Of a DNA stretch of 64,000 nucleotides, positions 35,131-44,043 are shown in pieces. Origin of the DNA: Acidithiobacillus thiooxidans ATCC 19377. GTDB taxonomy: Bacteria > Pseudomonadota > Gammaproteobacteria > Acidithiobacillales > Acidithiobacillaceae. A program made the position numbers and the translations under genes. The notes below the pieces were generated by a model. It searched no databases, was not told the DNA's origin, and saw only the letters and a list, made by a program, of their open reading frames with translations. The stretch spans positions 1,610,501-1,674,500 of the forward strand of contig NZ_CP045571.1 of NCBI RefSeq assembly GCF_009662475.1, written 5' to 3'. Position 1 is the first letter of the stretch. Each line of letters begins with the position of its first letter.

Positions 35131-35151
35131 GCGGGAACATTTTGGACCCGC
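35131..35151. repeat. Second palindrome family, copy 2
   Basis: GCGGGAACATTTTGGACCCG then C, again preceded by AAAATGATC. It abuts the stop codon of the ImmA/IrrE-like gene. Confidence 0.6.
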
Positions 35152-36468
35152 CTATGCAGCCGAGATGTCTAACGGATCCTTTATCCGACTACCATTTTCC
35201 AGCGCATGCTCGACAACGTAAGTCGATACACGAAAAGATTCGGCAATGTCAGCGATGACTTCTTCATCAGCGCTGTCACAGTCCAGCCGATTCTGGACTT
35301 CCTCTCTTGGACAAAGAAATTCCGCAGCAAAGGCCCGTTGAAACTTTTGTCGATACGTTTTGCTACGCGTGATCAAACTAAACTGTTTGTCTTTTTTCTC
35401 CAATAATTCTTCACCAAGAAGTCTTGCCAGTGCAAAGCGACGACTCTCTGGCCGCCGACCTGCACCTAAGACAAGGCGTTTTTCGTCTGCGCTGTATACG
35501 GTCAATTGGTCCAATGACCCAGGCAACCCATCATGCAGGATAGCCTCTGGTTTCACTCCGCAAATTTCCGCAAGGCGCCGATCCGTAACCTGTCCCTGTA
35601 TCCCCAAATGGCGACGCAAACTTTGGGCGGACTCCATTGCCGTCATCCATGCAGGACTGTTCACTTTCAGATCGACGGGATCCAGACCGAGTGCTTGCGG
35701 TTGTCTAGCAATGCCCTGTGCATGCATCCAGGATTTGAAATCTGTTGCGGATACAAAGGTGCGCTCTCCATTCGCTGCGAGTTCCGAGACGTTTTCTTCT
35801 CCCAGGTAATCCATAAGGGCCGGGAATACATCCTGAAAACCTTGCGGCGCCCCGTCAGGGTCAAACCCCAGCATGGCCTCCGTTTTTCTCCAAAGACGTG
35901 CTCTATCGTCCTGAAGCTCTTCCTGTAGTTCCGCATAAACCTGTTGGAAAGGGGCGTCACTTATACCCTGCTCGCTCAGCCGAGATTGGCATAATCTTAA
36001 AAACCGCAAAATGGCTTCTTGCAAGTCGGTGACCGGCAAAACGAGCGGCACCGTACTCGTATAACGAACAGGATCAAGACTTTCTACTTCCGTAATACCC
36101 GGTCGAAAAACAGACCTCGCGCCATCTGAGTAGATCGTCAAGGGGGGCCAAATATACCCATCACCCACGTTGGCCATGTCATGGGCTAACGCCCACTCCA
36201 GAGGTAATGAACGGCTTCGCGTTTCCGGGATAGGCTCGTAAGAGAGACGATAAAAATTCCAGGCGAGCCAAAGGGCAAGAGGGTGTAGGCAGAGTCGAGC
36301 ATGCTCACGAAATTGCCAGTGACCGTCCGCTTCAAGAACATCATTACGGGTCAGGCAAACCCCGTTACCTTGAATGGTGAAGTCGGCTGATGTGGCTTCA
36401 CAAGGCCCTCCCTCATACTCTGCAAGACCACGCGCATCTATCCAGGACACCCCGAACAGTTCTTCCAT
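35152..36468 (-). CDS. Degenerate ImmA/IrrE-like protein, 438 aa
   Basis: The start at 36468 overlaps the upstream stop (TAATG). The C-terminal part has the ImmA/IrrE layout: SRRFALARLLGEELLEKK, then FQRAFAAEFLCPREEVQNRL, then a helix FRVSTYVVEHAL. The zinc-binding HExxH is replaced by RLLGE, so proteolysis by this site is not expected; the domain may have kept a regulatory role. The N-terminal about 250 residues are unassigned. Paired with the 150-aa gene just upstream, like a toxin-antitoxin operon. Confidence 0.6.
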   Translation of the reverse strand: MEELFGVSWIDARGLAEYEGGPCEATSADFTIQGNGVCLTRNDVLEADGHWQFREHARLCLHPLALWLAWNFYRLSYEPIPETRSRSLPLEWALAHDMANVGDGYIWPPLTIYSDGARSVFRPGITEVESLDPVRYTSTVPLVLPVTDLQEAILRFLRLCQSRLSEQGISDAPFQQVYAELQEELQDDRARLWRKTEAMLGFDPDGAPQGFQDVFPALMDYLGEENVSELAANGERTFVSATDFKSWMHAQGIARQPQALGLDPVDLKVNSPAWMTAMESAQSLRRHLGIQGQVTDRRLAEICGVKPEAILHDGLPGSLDQLTVYSADEKRLVLGAGRRPESRRFALARLLGEELLEKKDKQFSLITRSKTYRQKFQRAFAAEFLCPREEVQNRLDCDSADEEVIADIAESFRVSTYVVEHALENGSRIKDPLDISAA

Positions 36469-36920
36469 TAGTCGTCGTCCCCCCACAGATAGCTAATACG
36501 GTCAATCAAATTCCGCTGTTTCGAGGCGAGGGGATAACCGTGATAAGTACCCTGATCTGGGTTATCCAGTTTTGCCTCAAACACTATGCCTTCTCCATCC
36601 ACGGCCCAAATTCTTCTGGGGAATCCATTTTCTGATGTATCGCTGTACAAGCCCCTCCGAACGCCATCCTTGAAAAGCCGCAAAGCTGCTGTTTTGGGTA
36701 GCCTCCTGGTGCTCTTTATCGGGTCTCGTGGATCCAAATCGCAAAGCGTTTTATCCTGGCGAGGACACACCGGTGGTTTCAGGTTGTCATCCTCTGGATA
36801 ACGCTTATGCACAGGATTGCCCACATAACCAGGTTCTTTTGCAAAAACGCCGAGGATTTCATCAGGCGCCGCCTTGCGAACCTTTACCCTTGATCCACTA
36901 TGCATTCTTCTGCGTATCAT
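36468..36920 (-). CDS. Small partner of the ImmA/IrrE-like protein, toxin-like
   Basis: About 150 aa; the start is uncertain (ATG 36920 or 36905, or TTG 36959). The C-terminal half reads GFPRRIWAVDGEGIVFEAKLD, GTYHGYPLASKQRN, a pattern seen in small proteins beside ImmA/IrrE-like genes. Translationally coupled (TAATG) to the downstream gene. A toxin role is inferred from the operon shape alone. Confidence 0.5.
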   Translation of the reverse strand: MIRRRMHSGSRVKVRKAAPDEILGVFAKEPGYVGNPVHKRYPEDDNLKPPVCPRQDKTLCDLDPRDPIKSTRRLPKTAALRLFKDGVRRGLYSDTSENGFPRRIWAVDGEGIVFEAKLDNPDQGTYHGYPLASKQRNLIDRISYLWGDDD

Positions 36921-36969
36921 CGCGAAATTATCAATAGGCGTACATTTAAAGTCAATCAACCATTCCTCT

Positions 36970-36990
36970 CGGGGAACATTTTTGTCCCGC
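36970..36990. repeat. Second palindrome family, copy 3
   Basis: CGGGGAACATTTTTGTCCCG then C, about 50 bp upstream of the toxin-like gene. The following CAGTAAGGATAAGCG...GCCCAGCC parallels the sequence after copy 1. Confidence 0.6.
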
Positions 36991-37364
36991 AGTAAGGATA
37001 AGCGAAGAGTCCGCCCAGCCTAGTCCGGGAATCTCCCAAAATTTTCCAGCATCCAGGCCGCTGCAAACGCCGGCCGCATCTCGTCGTATCCTGCCCATGG
37101 CGCGACCTGTAGTATGCGTTCTATCAGAAAAAACCAGACGCACCCAAGCGTCTAATCCGCATATAGACGACGAATCACATCAGAAAAATAACGGAAAGCC
37201 CACACATTCGCGGGATATTGTGGAATGTCCACGAAAAAATAAGTCGAGGTTTTGTCATCCCAGAAAAACAGGAGCTTCGGAGGGCATATACTATAGTCAG
37301 CATTGATCTGCTTCAATATACATTAATAAATATTAATCAGCATGTTATAATTATTTTGCACGGG
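36991..37364. other. Non-coding stretch
   Basis: No gene supported. The right part (37250-37360) is strongly AT-rich with ATTAATAAATATTAAT, different from the surrounding composition. Confidence 0.4.
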
Positions 37365-37586
37365 TTATCCGGCACCATTATCGCCACTTAAGGTTACATA
37401 ATACAGTCCATTGACAGGATCCAATGAGAAAATGTAAATTTTAAGTTTCTGACCATTAGCCTCACTATCTTGTGATTTATAGGGGTCGAAGAGCGGTGGT
37501 GATTGTCCGATATTCAGCAGAAATAAGATGCCGTCTGGATTGGCCACCTTCTTGAAAACATCAGCATTTTTTAACACACAAAACAT
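37365..37586 (-). CDS. Small AT-rich open frame, 73 aa
   Basis: Possible small or cut gene. Contains DGILFLLNIGQSPPLFDPYKSQD and LYYVTLSGDNG, which look like real protein, but no clear RBS is visible. It lies just left of the first ISAs1 element. No family recognised. Confidence 0.3.
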   Translation of the reverse strand: MFCVLKNADVFKKVANPDGILFLLNIGQSPPLFDPYKSQDSEANGQKLKIYIFSLDPVNGLYYVTLSGDNGAG

Positions 37587-37643
37587 TCAATGAGCCAATA
37601 TTTCATATTCTGCAATATGGGGCAAAGCCTACTGCTGACAGAT

Positions 37644-39567
37644 GCACGGTAGATTTGTCCTCCCTAAAACCTGGATATAAACCAAGCCCGTAACCCGCGA
37701 TACTGGACTCCGGCCCGGATTTTCGGTATAACGGGCGGTATGGAATCGACAAAATCCTTCAATCAAATACTCGCAGATATCCGGGTTCGCCCGATCGAAC
37801 GCGGCGAGGAAGCGCGCTATCAGGCCCTGATGACGGAGCATCATTATCTGGGTGCGTTGCCCAAGATCGGCGAGACGCTGTTGTACGTCGCCATGTGGCA
37901 GGATCAGTGGGTGGCGCAGATCAGCATGTCCGGGGCCGCACTAAAATGCGGTGTGCGCGATCGCTGGATTGGCTGGGACTTTCGTTCCCAGTATGGGCGC
38001 CTCCGGCTCATCGCCAATAACAGTCGCTTTCTGATTTTGCCGGACTGGCATCGCCCCAATGTCGGATCGCGCGTACTGTCGCTGCTCGAGCGGCGTATTG
38101 CGGGTGATTGGCAGGCCCGCTTCAGACATCCCTTGTTCCTCCTGGAAACCTTCGTTGATCCAGAGCGCTTTTACGGAGGCGTGTATCGCGCCGCCAACTG
38201 GATAGAGTTAGGATTGACCCAAGGCTATCGACGCACCCCAAGCGGCTACAGCGCCACTGCTGTGTCCCCCAAATGGGTCTTTATCCGGCCCCTGGTACGC
38301 GACCCTCAAGCCCGCCTGACCCATCCGGACTACACCCACCTGCAACTCACTGGAGACCCCAATCGCATGCTCAATGCTGAAGAAATGCGCGCGTTACCGC
38401 TCTGCTTCTCGGATATCAAAGACCCCCGTCGGCCACAAGGGAGACGGCATCGTTTATCGGTCGTGCTGGGGATCGCGGCGGGAGCCACGCTCTGCGGCAT
38501 GTCCGGTTACAAGTCCATGGCGGACTGGGCCCAAGGACTGGGGCAAGCCGCCCGAGAGCGTTTCGGCTGCCGGCGCGAGAACAAACGTTATGTCGTTCCC
38601 AGTGAATTTGTGATCCGCGATTGCCTGGTGCGGGTGGAACCGGGAACCTTGGATCGGGCACTCAGTCTCTGGAATCAGTCTTGGGGACAGACGGCGGACA
38701 GCGCCTTGGCCATGGATGGCAAAACCATGAAAAACGCCGTCGACGCCAACGGTGCCCAGACCCATATCCTCAGTGCGGTGGGCCATACGTCGCGCACCTG
38801 TTACGCTCAAAAAAAGTAGGCACCTTACCCGTAGCCCATAGCGATGCGGTCAAACGCACCAATGAGATCGGGATGGCGATTCCCGTACTGGAAGACTGCG
38901 ATATCGCGGGCAAAGATGTGACGGCAGATGCCCTGCTGACCCAACGGGCGCTGGCTACCTACCTGATAGAACAGCAGGCCCATTACCACTTTACCGTGAA
39001 GGGAAATCAGCCGACCCTGGAACAGGATATCGCGGCACAGTTTGCCCATTGTGGGGCCCCTGACTTCGTGGAGGTCTCGCCAGCCGATCACGGTCGCATT
39101 GAAACCCGCCGGATCTGGTGCAGTACAACCCTCAATGACTACGTCGACTTCCCCCATGTCGGCCAGACTTTCCGGATAGAGCGGGAATGTATCCAGAAGA
39201 AAACCGGCAAGCGCTCTCTGGAAGTGGCATTGGGGATCACCAGTCGTACTCCGCAGGAGGCTTCACCGCAGCGTCTGCTGGAAGTGAACCGTGGACACTG
39301 GGCCATAGAGAGCGTGCATTATCTCATTGACTGGAACTTCAACGAGGACCGCAGTCGTGTCCGCACCGGCTTCGGCCCGGAAAATCTCACTCGGCTGCGC
39401 CGCTTCGCCATCGGCATCCTAAAATCCTTCCAGAAACCCTCTCAGTCTATCGCAGAAATGATGCGCACCCTCTGCTTCCGCACCCGTCTCGTCTTCGATT
39501 ATCTGCGCATGACAAAAAACTCAGCACCTGCAATACCCGGGGCTGGCTGAGAACAAATTTACCGTGC
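37644..39567 (+). mobile_element. ISAs1-family element 1, with 8-bp target duplication
   Basis: Terminal inverted repeats GCACGGTAGATTTGTCCTC (left) and GCACGGTAAATTTGTTCTC (right, complement). The flanks carry TGACAGAT at 37636-37643 and again at 39568-39575, an 8-bp target duplication as the family makes. Length 1924 bp. Recent insertion, since both duplication copies are identical. Confidence 0.85.
37740..39550 (+). CDS. DruA-type (DUF4338) domain fused to ISAs1 transposase, -1 frameshift
   Basis: First frame 37740-38819 (359 aa), then a -1 shift into a frame that runs to 39550. The N-terminal about 210 residues are a DUF4338/DruA-like domain (YQALMTEHHYLG, WIGWDFRSQYGRLRLIANNSRFLIL, LETFVDPERFYGGVYRAANW). 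The rest is ISAs1 transposase with DDE residues in AMDGKTMKNA, VTADALLTQRA and RGHWAIESVHY. The shift is at codons CAA AAA AAG TAG, containing the slippery heptamer A AAA AAG in the zero frame; after slippage the reading continues KKVGTLPV. Programmed shifting or an indel are both possible. Confidence 0.75.
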
Positions 39568-39690
39568 TGACAGATGGCTAACAAATGACTTTGATTAACA
39601 CGCACGGGAAGCAGTTCAGGGCCCTGTCAACCTTCCATCTAAGCTACTGATGAAGTAGCACAAAGGGTTTTTCTGGACTTCTCAGGATGA

Positions 39691-39711
39691 ATGCGGTAAC
39701 TTTTGCCGCAT
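39691..39711 (+). promoter_or_regulatory. Hairpin covering the transposase start codon
   Basis: ATGCGG (39691-39696) pairs with CCGCAT (39706-39711); the start ATG at 39710 overlaps the stem. Such stems block translation of read-through mRNA in several insertion sequences. Confidence 0.4.
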
Positions 39712-41465
39712 GGAAGTCCCAACTCTCACCGAAAAGCAGCAAGCCAGCCTGCACCGTGTTCAGGTGCGACCCATCCTGCCCACGGAGCGGGAACGCTGGA
39801 ATACGCTGATGCAAACGTATCACTACCGGGGCTTTCGCACCTTGGCGGGCCGTAACCTGCGCTATGTGGCTACGCTCGATGGTCGCTGGGTGGCGTTACT
39901 GGGCTGGCATGCCGCCGCTTTTCAATGCCAGGCGCGGGATCGGTGGATCGGCTGGTCCTGGATCTTGCGCCGCCAGCGCTTGCATCTCATCGCCAATAAT
40001 GCCCGTTTTCTGATCCTGTCCGGAGAATCCTTCCCGAATCTGGCGTCCCGTATTCTGGCGCTGAACCTGCACAGGCTCTCTGCGGACTGGCAATCCGTCT
40101 ATGGGCATCCCATCGTGCTGGCCGAGACCTTTGTGGAATCCCCCCGTTTTACCGGTGCCTGCTACCGGGCCGCCAACTGGGTGGATGTCGGCGGAACCAA
40201 GGGCTTCGCCCGCCGTCCCGGTGGTGGCTATGTCCACCACGGCCAACCCAAACGTCTTCTGCTCTTTCCTCTCCATCCACAGGCGCGGGCCTGGTTGGCC
40301 CAGCCGCAGCCCCAACTCGAATGGACCCATACCCCCATGCAAACCGTGACGTTGAGCGACGCGCAAATGGAAGGCTTGCGCCAAATCTTTTTCCGCCTTC
40401 CCGATACCCGCAGCAAACTGGGCAAGCAGCATCCCCTCCCGGCCATCCTGACGGTGGCCGTGGCCGCCGTCCTGACGCAGGCCGAAAGTTATGCCGCCAT
40501 CGCCGAGTGGGCCGGTCGGCTGACCCAGGCCCAACTGAAGCGCATCCGCGCCCGATTCGATCCCAAAACCAAACGCTACGTCGCCCCCTCCGAACCGACC
40601 ATCCGGCGCGTCTTGCAAGGGGCCGATGTGGAGGCGCTGGATGCGGCGATCGGCGCCTGGCTACTGGGTACGGCGGGCTTTGAAGCGGTGGCCGTCGATG
40701 GCAAAGTCCTCAAAGGGGCCGTACGCGCAGAGGGCGCTCAGGTACATCTGCTCAGCGCGTTCCTGCATGGACAGGGGGTCCCCATCGCGCAAAAACAAAT
40801 CGCCCGGAAAACCAACGAAATTCCAGAACTGCGCAACCTGCTCCAGGACGTCAACATCGCGGGCAAGGTCGTCACCGCCGATGCCCTGCATACCCAGCGG
40901 GAGACCGCCCGCTTCCTCGTCGAAGACAAGAAAGCCGATTATCTCTTCACCGCCGTCAAAGGCAATCAACGAAAACTCCGCGACCGTCTGACGTGCCTCC
41001 CTTGGGGCGATTTTCCCCCTCAACGCTGAAACCACAGAGGTCGGGCATGGCCGCTTTGAATACCGCAAAATCATTGTCGCCACCCGGGCAACCGGCCTCC
41101 ATTTTCCGCATGTCGGACAAGCTTTCCTGATCCAACGCTCCACTATCAACAGCAAAGAGGGCACGATTCGGGATGATTATGCCTTCGGACTCACCAGCCT
41201 GACCCCGGATCGTGCCACGCCCGAAAATCTGTTGGGCTTGGCCCGTGGTCACTGGGAAATTGAAAACCGGAACCATCATGTCCGCGATGTGACTTTCCAC
41301 GAGGACCTCTCCCAAGTCCGTACCCAGAACGGTCCCCATATGATGGCGACCTTGCGCGAACTGGCCATGAGCATTATGCGTCTCACTGGCGTCAAGAATA
41401 TCGCCAAAGCGTGTCGGGATTTCGCCGCCAGCGCGCACAAAACGCTCCGCCAACTCGGATACTGA
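39710..41465 (+). CDS. DruA-type (DUF4338) domain fused to ISAs1 transposase, +1 frameshift
   Basis: First frame 39710-41029 (439 aa). The reading must shift +1 at GAT TTT CCC CCT to continue FPLNAETTEVGHGRFEYR to 41465. The N-terminal DUF4338/DruA-like domain (WNTLMQTYHYRG, WIGWSWILRRQRLHLIANN, LAETFVESPRFTGACYRAANW) precedes the ISAs1 transposase (AVDGKVLKGA, VTADALHTQRE, RGHWEIENRNHH). The five-C run at the shift suggests an indel or slippage. Same architecture as element 1 at a clear distance in sequence. Confidence 0.7.
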
Positions 41466-41662
41466 GGCGCCACCACGGGGTTTACCTATCCGAGAATAGC
41501 TCCGGAGGGCGAGCTGCGTCCGCCAGCCACCCCATTCACGATTCTGCACCCAAAATCGCCTGAAAATGCCGCATTTCCACCAACACGATTCCCTCAAGCC
41601 ACCACTAAAGTCAGTGGCAGGAAGCCTCTGCCACTATATCTGACGAGCTTGACGGGGCCCTG

Positions 41663-42093
41663 GCCGTCTGCCCCTCATAGATGTTGACCAGAGAACCATC
41701 AATTTGGGTGACCACACTCACCTGGCCGGAGAAATGTTCCATCCAGTCTGCATCCGCCAAAAACCATTGCGGCGCGGCCTGCAAAGCGCTGAGGCGCCCC
41801 TGGGCCGAACAGGTTTGGCTCCGCAAAACGGTCTGTAGTGACCGAAAAATCAAATATATTCCCTTCCCCGTCTGGTACACAGCAAAAGGCAAATTGGTCA
41901 AACTGGCAATCAGTATCGCCAACGGCCCCTGAAAGCTGGACTGATGATGGAATCCATACCGATAGCAGTAGATCAAAGAAATCCAGGCAATGCCCGCCAA
42001 CAGCCCACGCAGGGCTGCTTCCGTCGCGTACATCCAGACATCCGGACTGGTCGCGATGGGAAATAGGCGATGATTTTCCGTTTCCATCCTCAT
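41663..42093 (-). pseudogene. N-terminal fragment of an ICE membrane protein, cut by ISAs1 element 2
   Basis: The open frame reads 160 aa to 41611, but its last 17 codons lie in the IS end. The native part is a paralogue of the first about 150 residues of the 57.9-kb gene: ASVWLFEGLFRLLLSG versus PDVWMYATEAALRGLLAG, SLIYCYHF versus SLIYCYRY, LVILIASVTNLPMGLYQLTKG versus LAILIASLTNLPFAVYQTGKG. Two membrane helices remain. GAGGAGAGG precedes the ATG. Confidence 0.75.
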
Positions 42094-42250
42094 GTCCTCT
42101 CCTCCAAGCGCTACACCTAATACAGAGTACTACGCGGAAAAGACCGATTTTGGTGGTGCATAACCGGGGGATTTTGAGCGTTTTTCGATCTGTGACCGAC
42201 GCTGTAACCGGACACCCCGCATTCGGTTAGGTCTCTCGAAAAACGATCAA

Positions 42251-42267
42251 GAGATCAAATTGATCCC
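42251..42267. repeat. 17-bp palindrome, copy 5 (one mismatch)
   Basis: GAGATCAAATTGATCCC, 104 bp upstream of the next plus-strand gene. The extended stretch AAAAACGATCAAGAGATCAA is shared, inverted, with copy 11 at 59.1 kb, next to the paralogous gene. Confidence 0.75.
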
Positions 42268-42370
42268 GCCGGCGATTGGAATAAAGCCCAATTGCCCCAC
42301 TTTATGACGACCAAAAAACGCGCTTCCCCAGATACAGTAGGCCTATCCACGAATTCATTGGGGTTGGCGG

Positions 42371-43225
42371 ATGGACAAGGTTGGATTTTTTGTATTCATT
42401 GTATTGATGTACGCGGTTTACCTGTCCATGTTCAGGAAGCGAAAGACCATGGATTTTTTTCGTGCTGCGCGTTACTGGTTCAGCATGGGCGTGGTAAGGC
42501 GTCCGGACAGTGCCGAAGAGCGTGCTTTGCGCTACCTGGCTGAAGTGTATGGCTCGGGAATCTATTTGCCATGGGTGAACCGCCTACTGGCGGGCTTCGG
42601 GATACTCGGTTGTTTGGCGGCTTTCATATTTCTGGCCAATGGGCTCTGTTCACTCTACTTCGCGCCAGCCGCTCTCTCGCCGTATTGGCTCGATATGATG
42701 GCATTGGGCATGCTTATCGGCGTCTTTCTGCCTATTGGCGTGATGGTTTTTGGGAAATGGCAGAAAACCATCAGCCAGCGGCGACTCGGGGCTGTCCGCA
42801 GGATCTTTGGCAATCTGGACCGAGCGGCGGACGTGGCCGATGGATTACGGAACCAATATCCCAACGCATCCGATACGCCAACTACCTGGGCCTTCCCCAT
42901 CCACCCGGACTATGCCGCCTTTGAGGTTGGAAAGCCGTTTTTGTATGCCTATGCCGCCATTGCGCTCTCTTCATTATATGTTGCACACACCGCTTCTCGA
43001 TTTGGGGAGACCTTATTTTTGGCGTTTTGCCTCTACTTTGTGCCGGTCGTATTTCACGGCGTACTCACTGCCTTCGGCGGATGGAACCAAAAACGGCAAG
43101 AATTGATGGCCTACCCAGTGTCTGTTTTTTTGCGGGATATCCGGATGCTCGAGAAGCAGAGCAAGCTCGTGAAGATAAATCTGGCACTCGACTCAAGAGA
43201 AAACAGCGCTACCTGCAAACCCTAA
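42371..43225 (+). CDS. ICE membrane protein, 284 aa
   Basis: One N-terminal membrane helix (VGFFVFIVLMYAVYLSMF), two more at about residues 72-125 (LAGFGILGCLAAFIFLANGL, MALGMLIGVFLPIGVMVF) and two near 190-240. Soluble segments between are amphipathic. An ICE-specific gene flanked by palindrome copies 5 and 6. A part in the conjugation apparatus is possible; no family recognised. Confidence 0.6.
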   Translation: MDKVGFFVFIVLMYAVYLSMFRKRKTMDFFRAARYWFSMGVVRRPDSAEERALRYLAEVYGSGIYLPWVNRLLAGFGILGCLAAFIFLANGLCSLYFAPAALSPYWLDMMALGMLIGVFLPIGVMVFGKWQKTISQRRLGAVRRIFGNLDRAADVADGLRNQYPNASDTPTTWAFPIHPDYAAFEVGKPFLYAYAAIALSSLYVAHTASRFGETLFLAFCLYFVPVVFHGVLTAFGGWNQKRQELMAYPVSVFLRDIRMLEKQSKLVKINLALDSRENSATCKP

Positions 43226-43229
43226 GGCC

Positions 43230-43246
43230 GGGATCAATTTGATCCC
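43230..43246. repeat. 17-bp palindrome, copy 6
   Basis: GGGATCAATTTGATCCC, 4 bp after the stop of the 284-aa membrane protein gene, followed by GCACCTCACAACG, like copies 1 and 10 (GCACCT). Confidence 0.85.
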
Positions 43247-43388
43247 GCACCTCACAACGCCCCGTATTCAGCGTGTTTCCTCAAAAAAATTGGTCATCAA
43301 AATGTCATCGAAATTAACCGCAGAAGGAAGCATGACAGCCTGACATGTCCTTGATCTGCGCATCGCCAAACCTATCCATTAGGAATCA

Positions 43389-43628
43389 CTATGCTGGAGA
43401 ACGCCATCCTGAGCCAGGACCAAGAAACTGGTGACGTCCTCTTGTCTTGCAAACCCAGGCCCCAAGCTTCAATTGCTTCAGAGCCCTCTCTCTCTTTTGG
43501 TTTAACAGTGAATCGCGTTGCGTGAGTTCTTTGGCGATGGACAATACAGCCAAACGTAGTGCTTCGCAGGATGGTTCAGAGGCTTTAATGCTGGTTTCTA
43601 ACGCTTCCATGAGTCGTCTATGGTCCAT
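43389..43628 (-). CDS. Small helical protein, 79 aa
   Basis: ATG with GGGGTG upstream. Helical, charged (LRLAVLSIAKELTQRDSLLNQKRERALKQLKLG). No family recognised. It lies between the membrane protein and the restriction-modification genes and may be an ICE accessory gene. Confidence 0.45.
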   Translation of the reverse strand: MDHRRLMEALETSIKASEPSCEALRLAVLSIAKELTQRDSLLNQKRERALKQLKLGAWVCKTRGRHQFLGPGSGWRSPA

Positions 43629-43719
43629 GTTTTCACCCCTAAGAGAAATGCATATCGGTTAAAAATCAAGTACAGCTTAGCCAAGCGATGAAAAATCCTC
43701 GTGAACCGCCATAATTTTT

Positions 43720-44043
43720 TTAACCGATCGGTGAAACCCGAAACATTATTGTACCCAGCACAGCATCAGAAGCTCCGCGAGCAAGCGCTTGTAGACATGC
43801 TTTCTGCGCATCCCGCACAACACTCACGTCCGCAGAACAAATCATGTCATAAACCAGTGGCGGTAGCTCATCGTCATCTGACGAAGTGATATTCAGCTGA
43901 TAAGAACGAATTCCACGTTGATTCAAAACGTCTTTAAAAATCCGCATCGCAGACTGTAACTCTTCTTCGTGTAGACCTGTTTTTTCAAAAATGTTCATAA
44001 TTTCTGGCGATGTCATATCCTCTTTCTCCAAAGCATCATCCAC
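43720..44043 (-). CDS. Third gene of the restriction-modification operon, 107 aa
   Basis: Overlaps the stop of the RM gene by 8 bp (GTG start at 44043; ATG 44016 with GAGG upstream is an alternative). Soluble, acidic. It has no clear DNA-binding motif, so it is not an obvious C protein. Coupled translation suggests a partner of the RM complex or an antirestriction factor. Confidence 0.5.
   Translation of the reverse strand: MDDALEKEDMTSPEIMNIFEKTGLHEEELQSAMRIFKDVLNQRGIRSYQLNITSSDDDELPPLVYDMICSADVSVVRDAQKACLQALARGASDAVLGTIMFRVSPIG

Larger units (their letters stand above)
39617..41662 (+). mobile_element. ISAs1-family element 2
   Basis: Terminal inverted repeats CAGGGCCCTGTCAACCT (39617-) and CAGGGCCCCGTCAAGCT (complement, ending 41662). 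The right end falls exactly where the interrupted membrane-protein gene stops resembling its paralogue at 57.9 kb, which supports the boundary. No target duplication is visible. 2046 bp; related to but clearly diverged from element 1, whose ends are different. Confidence 0.65.
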
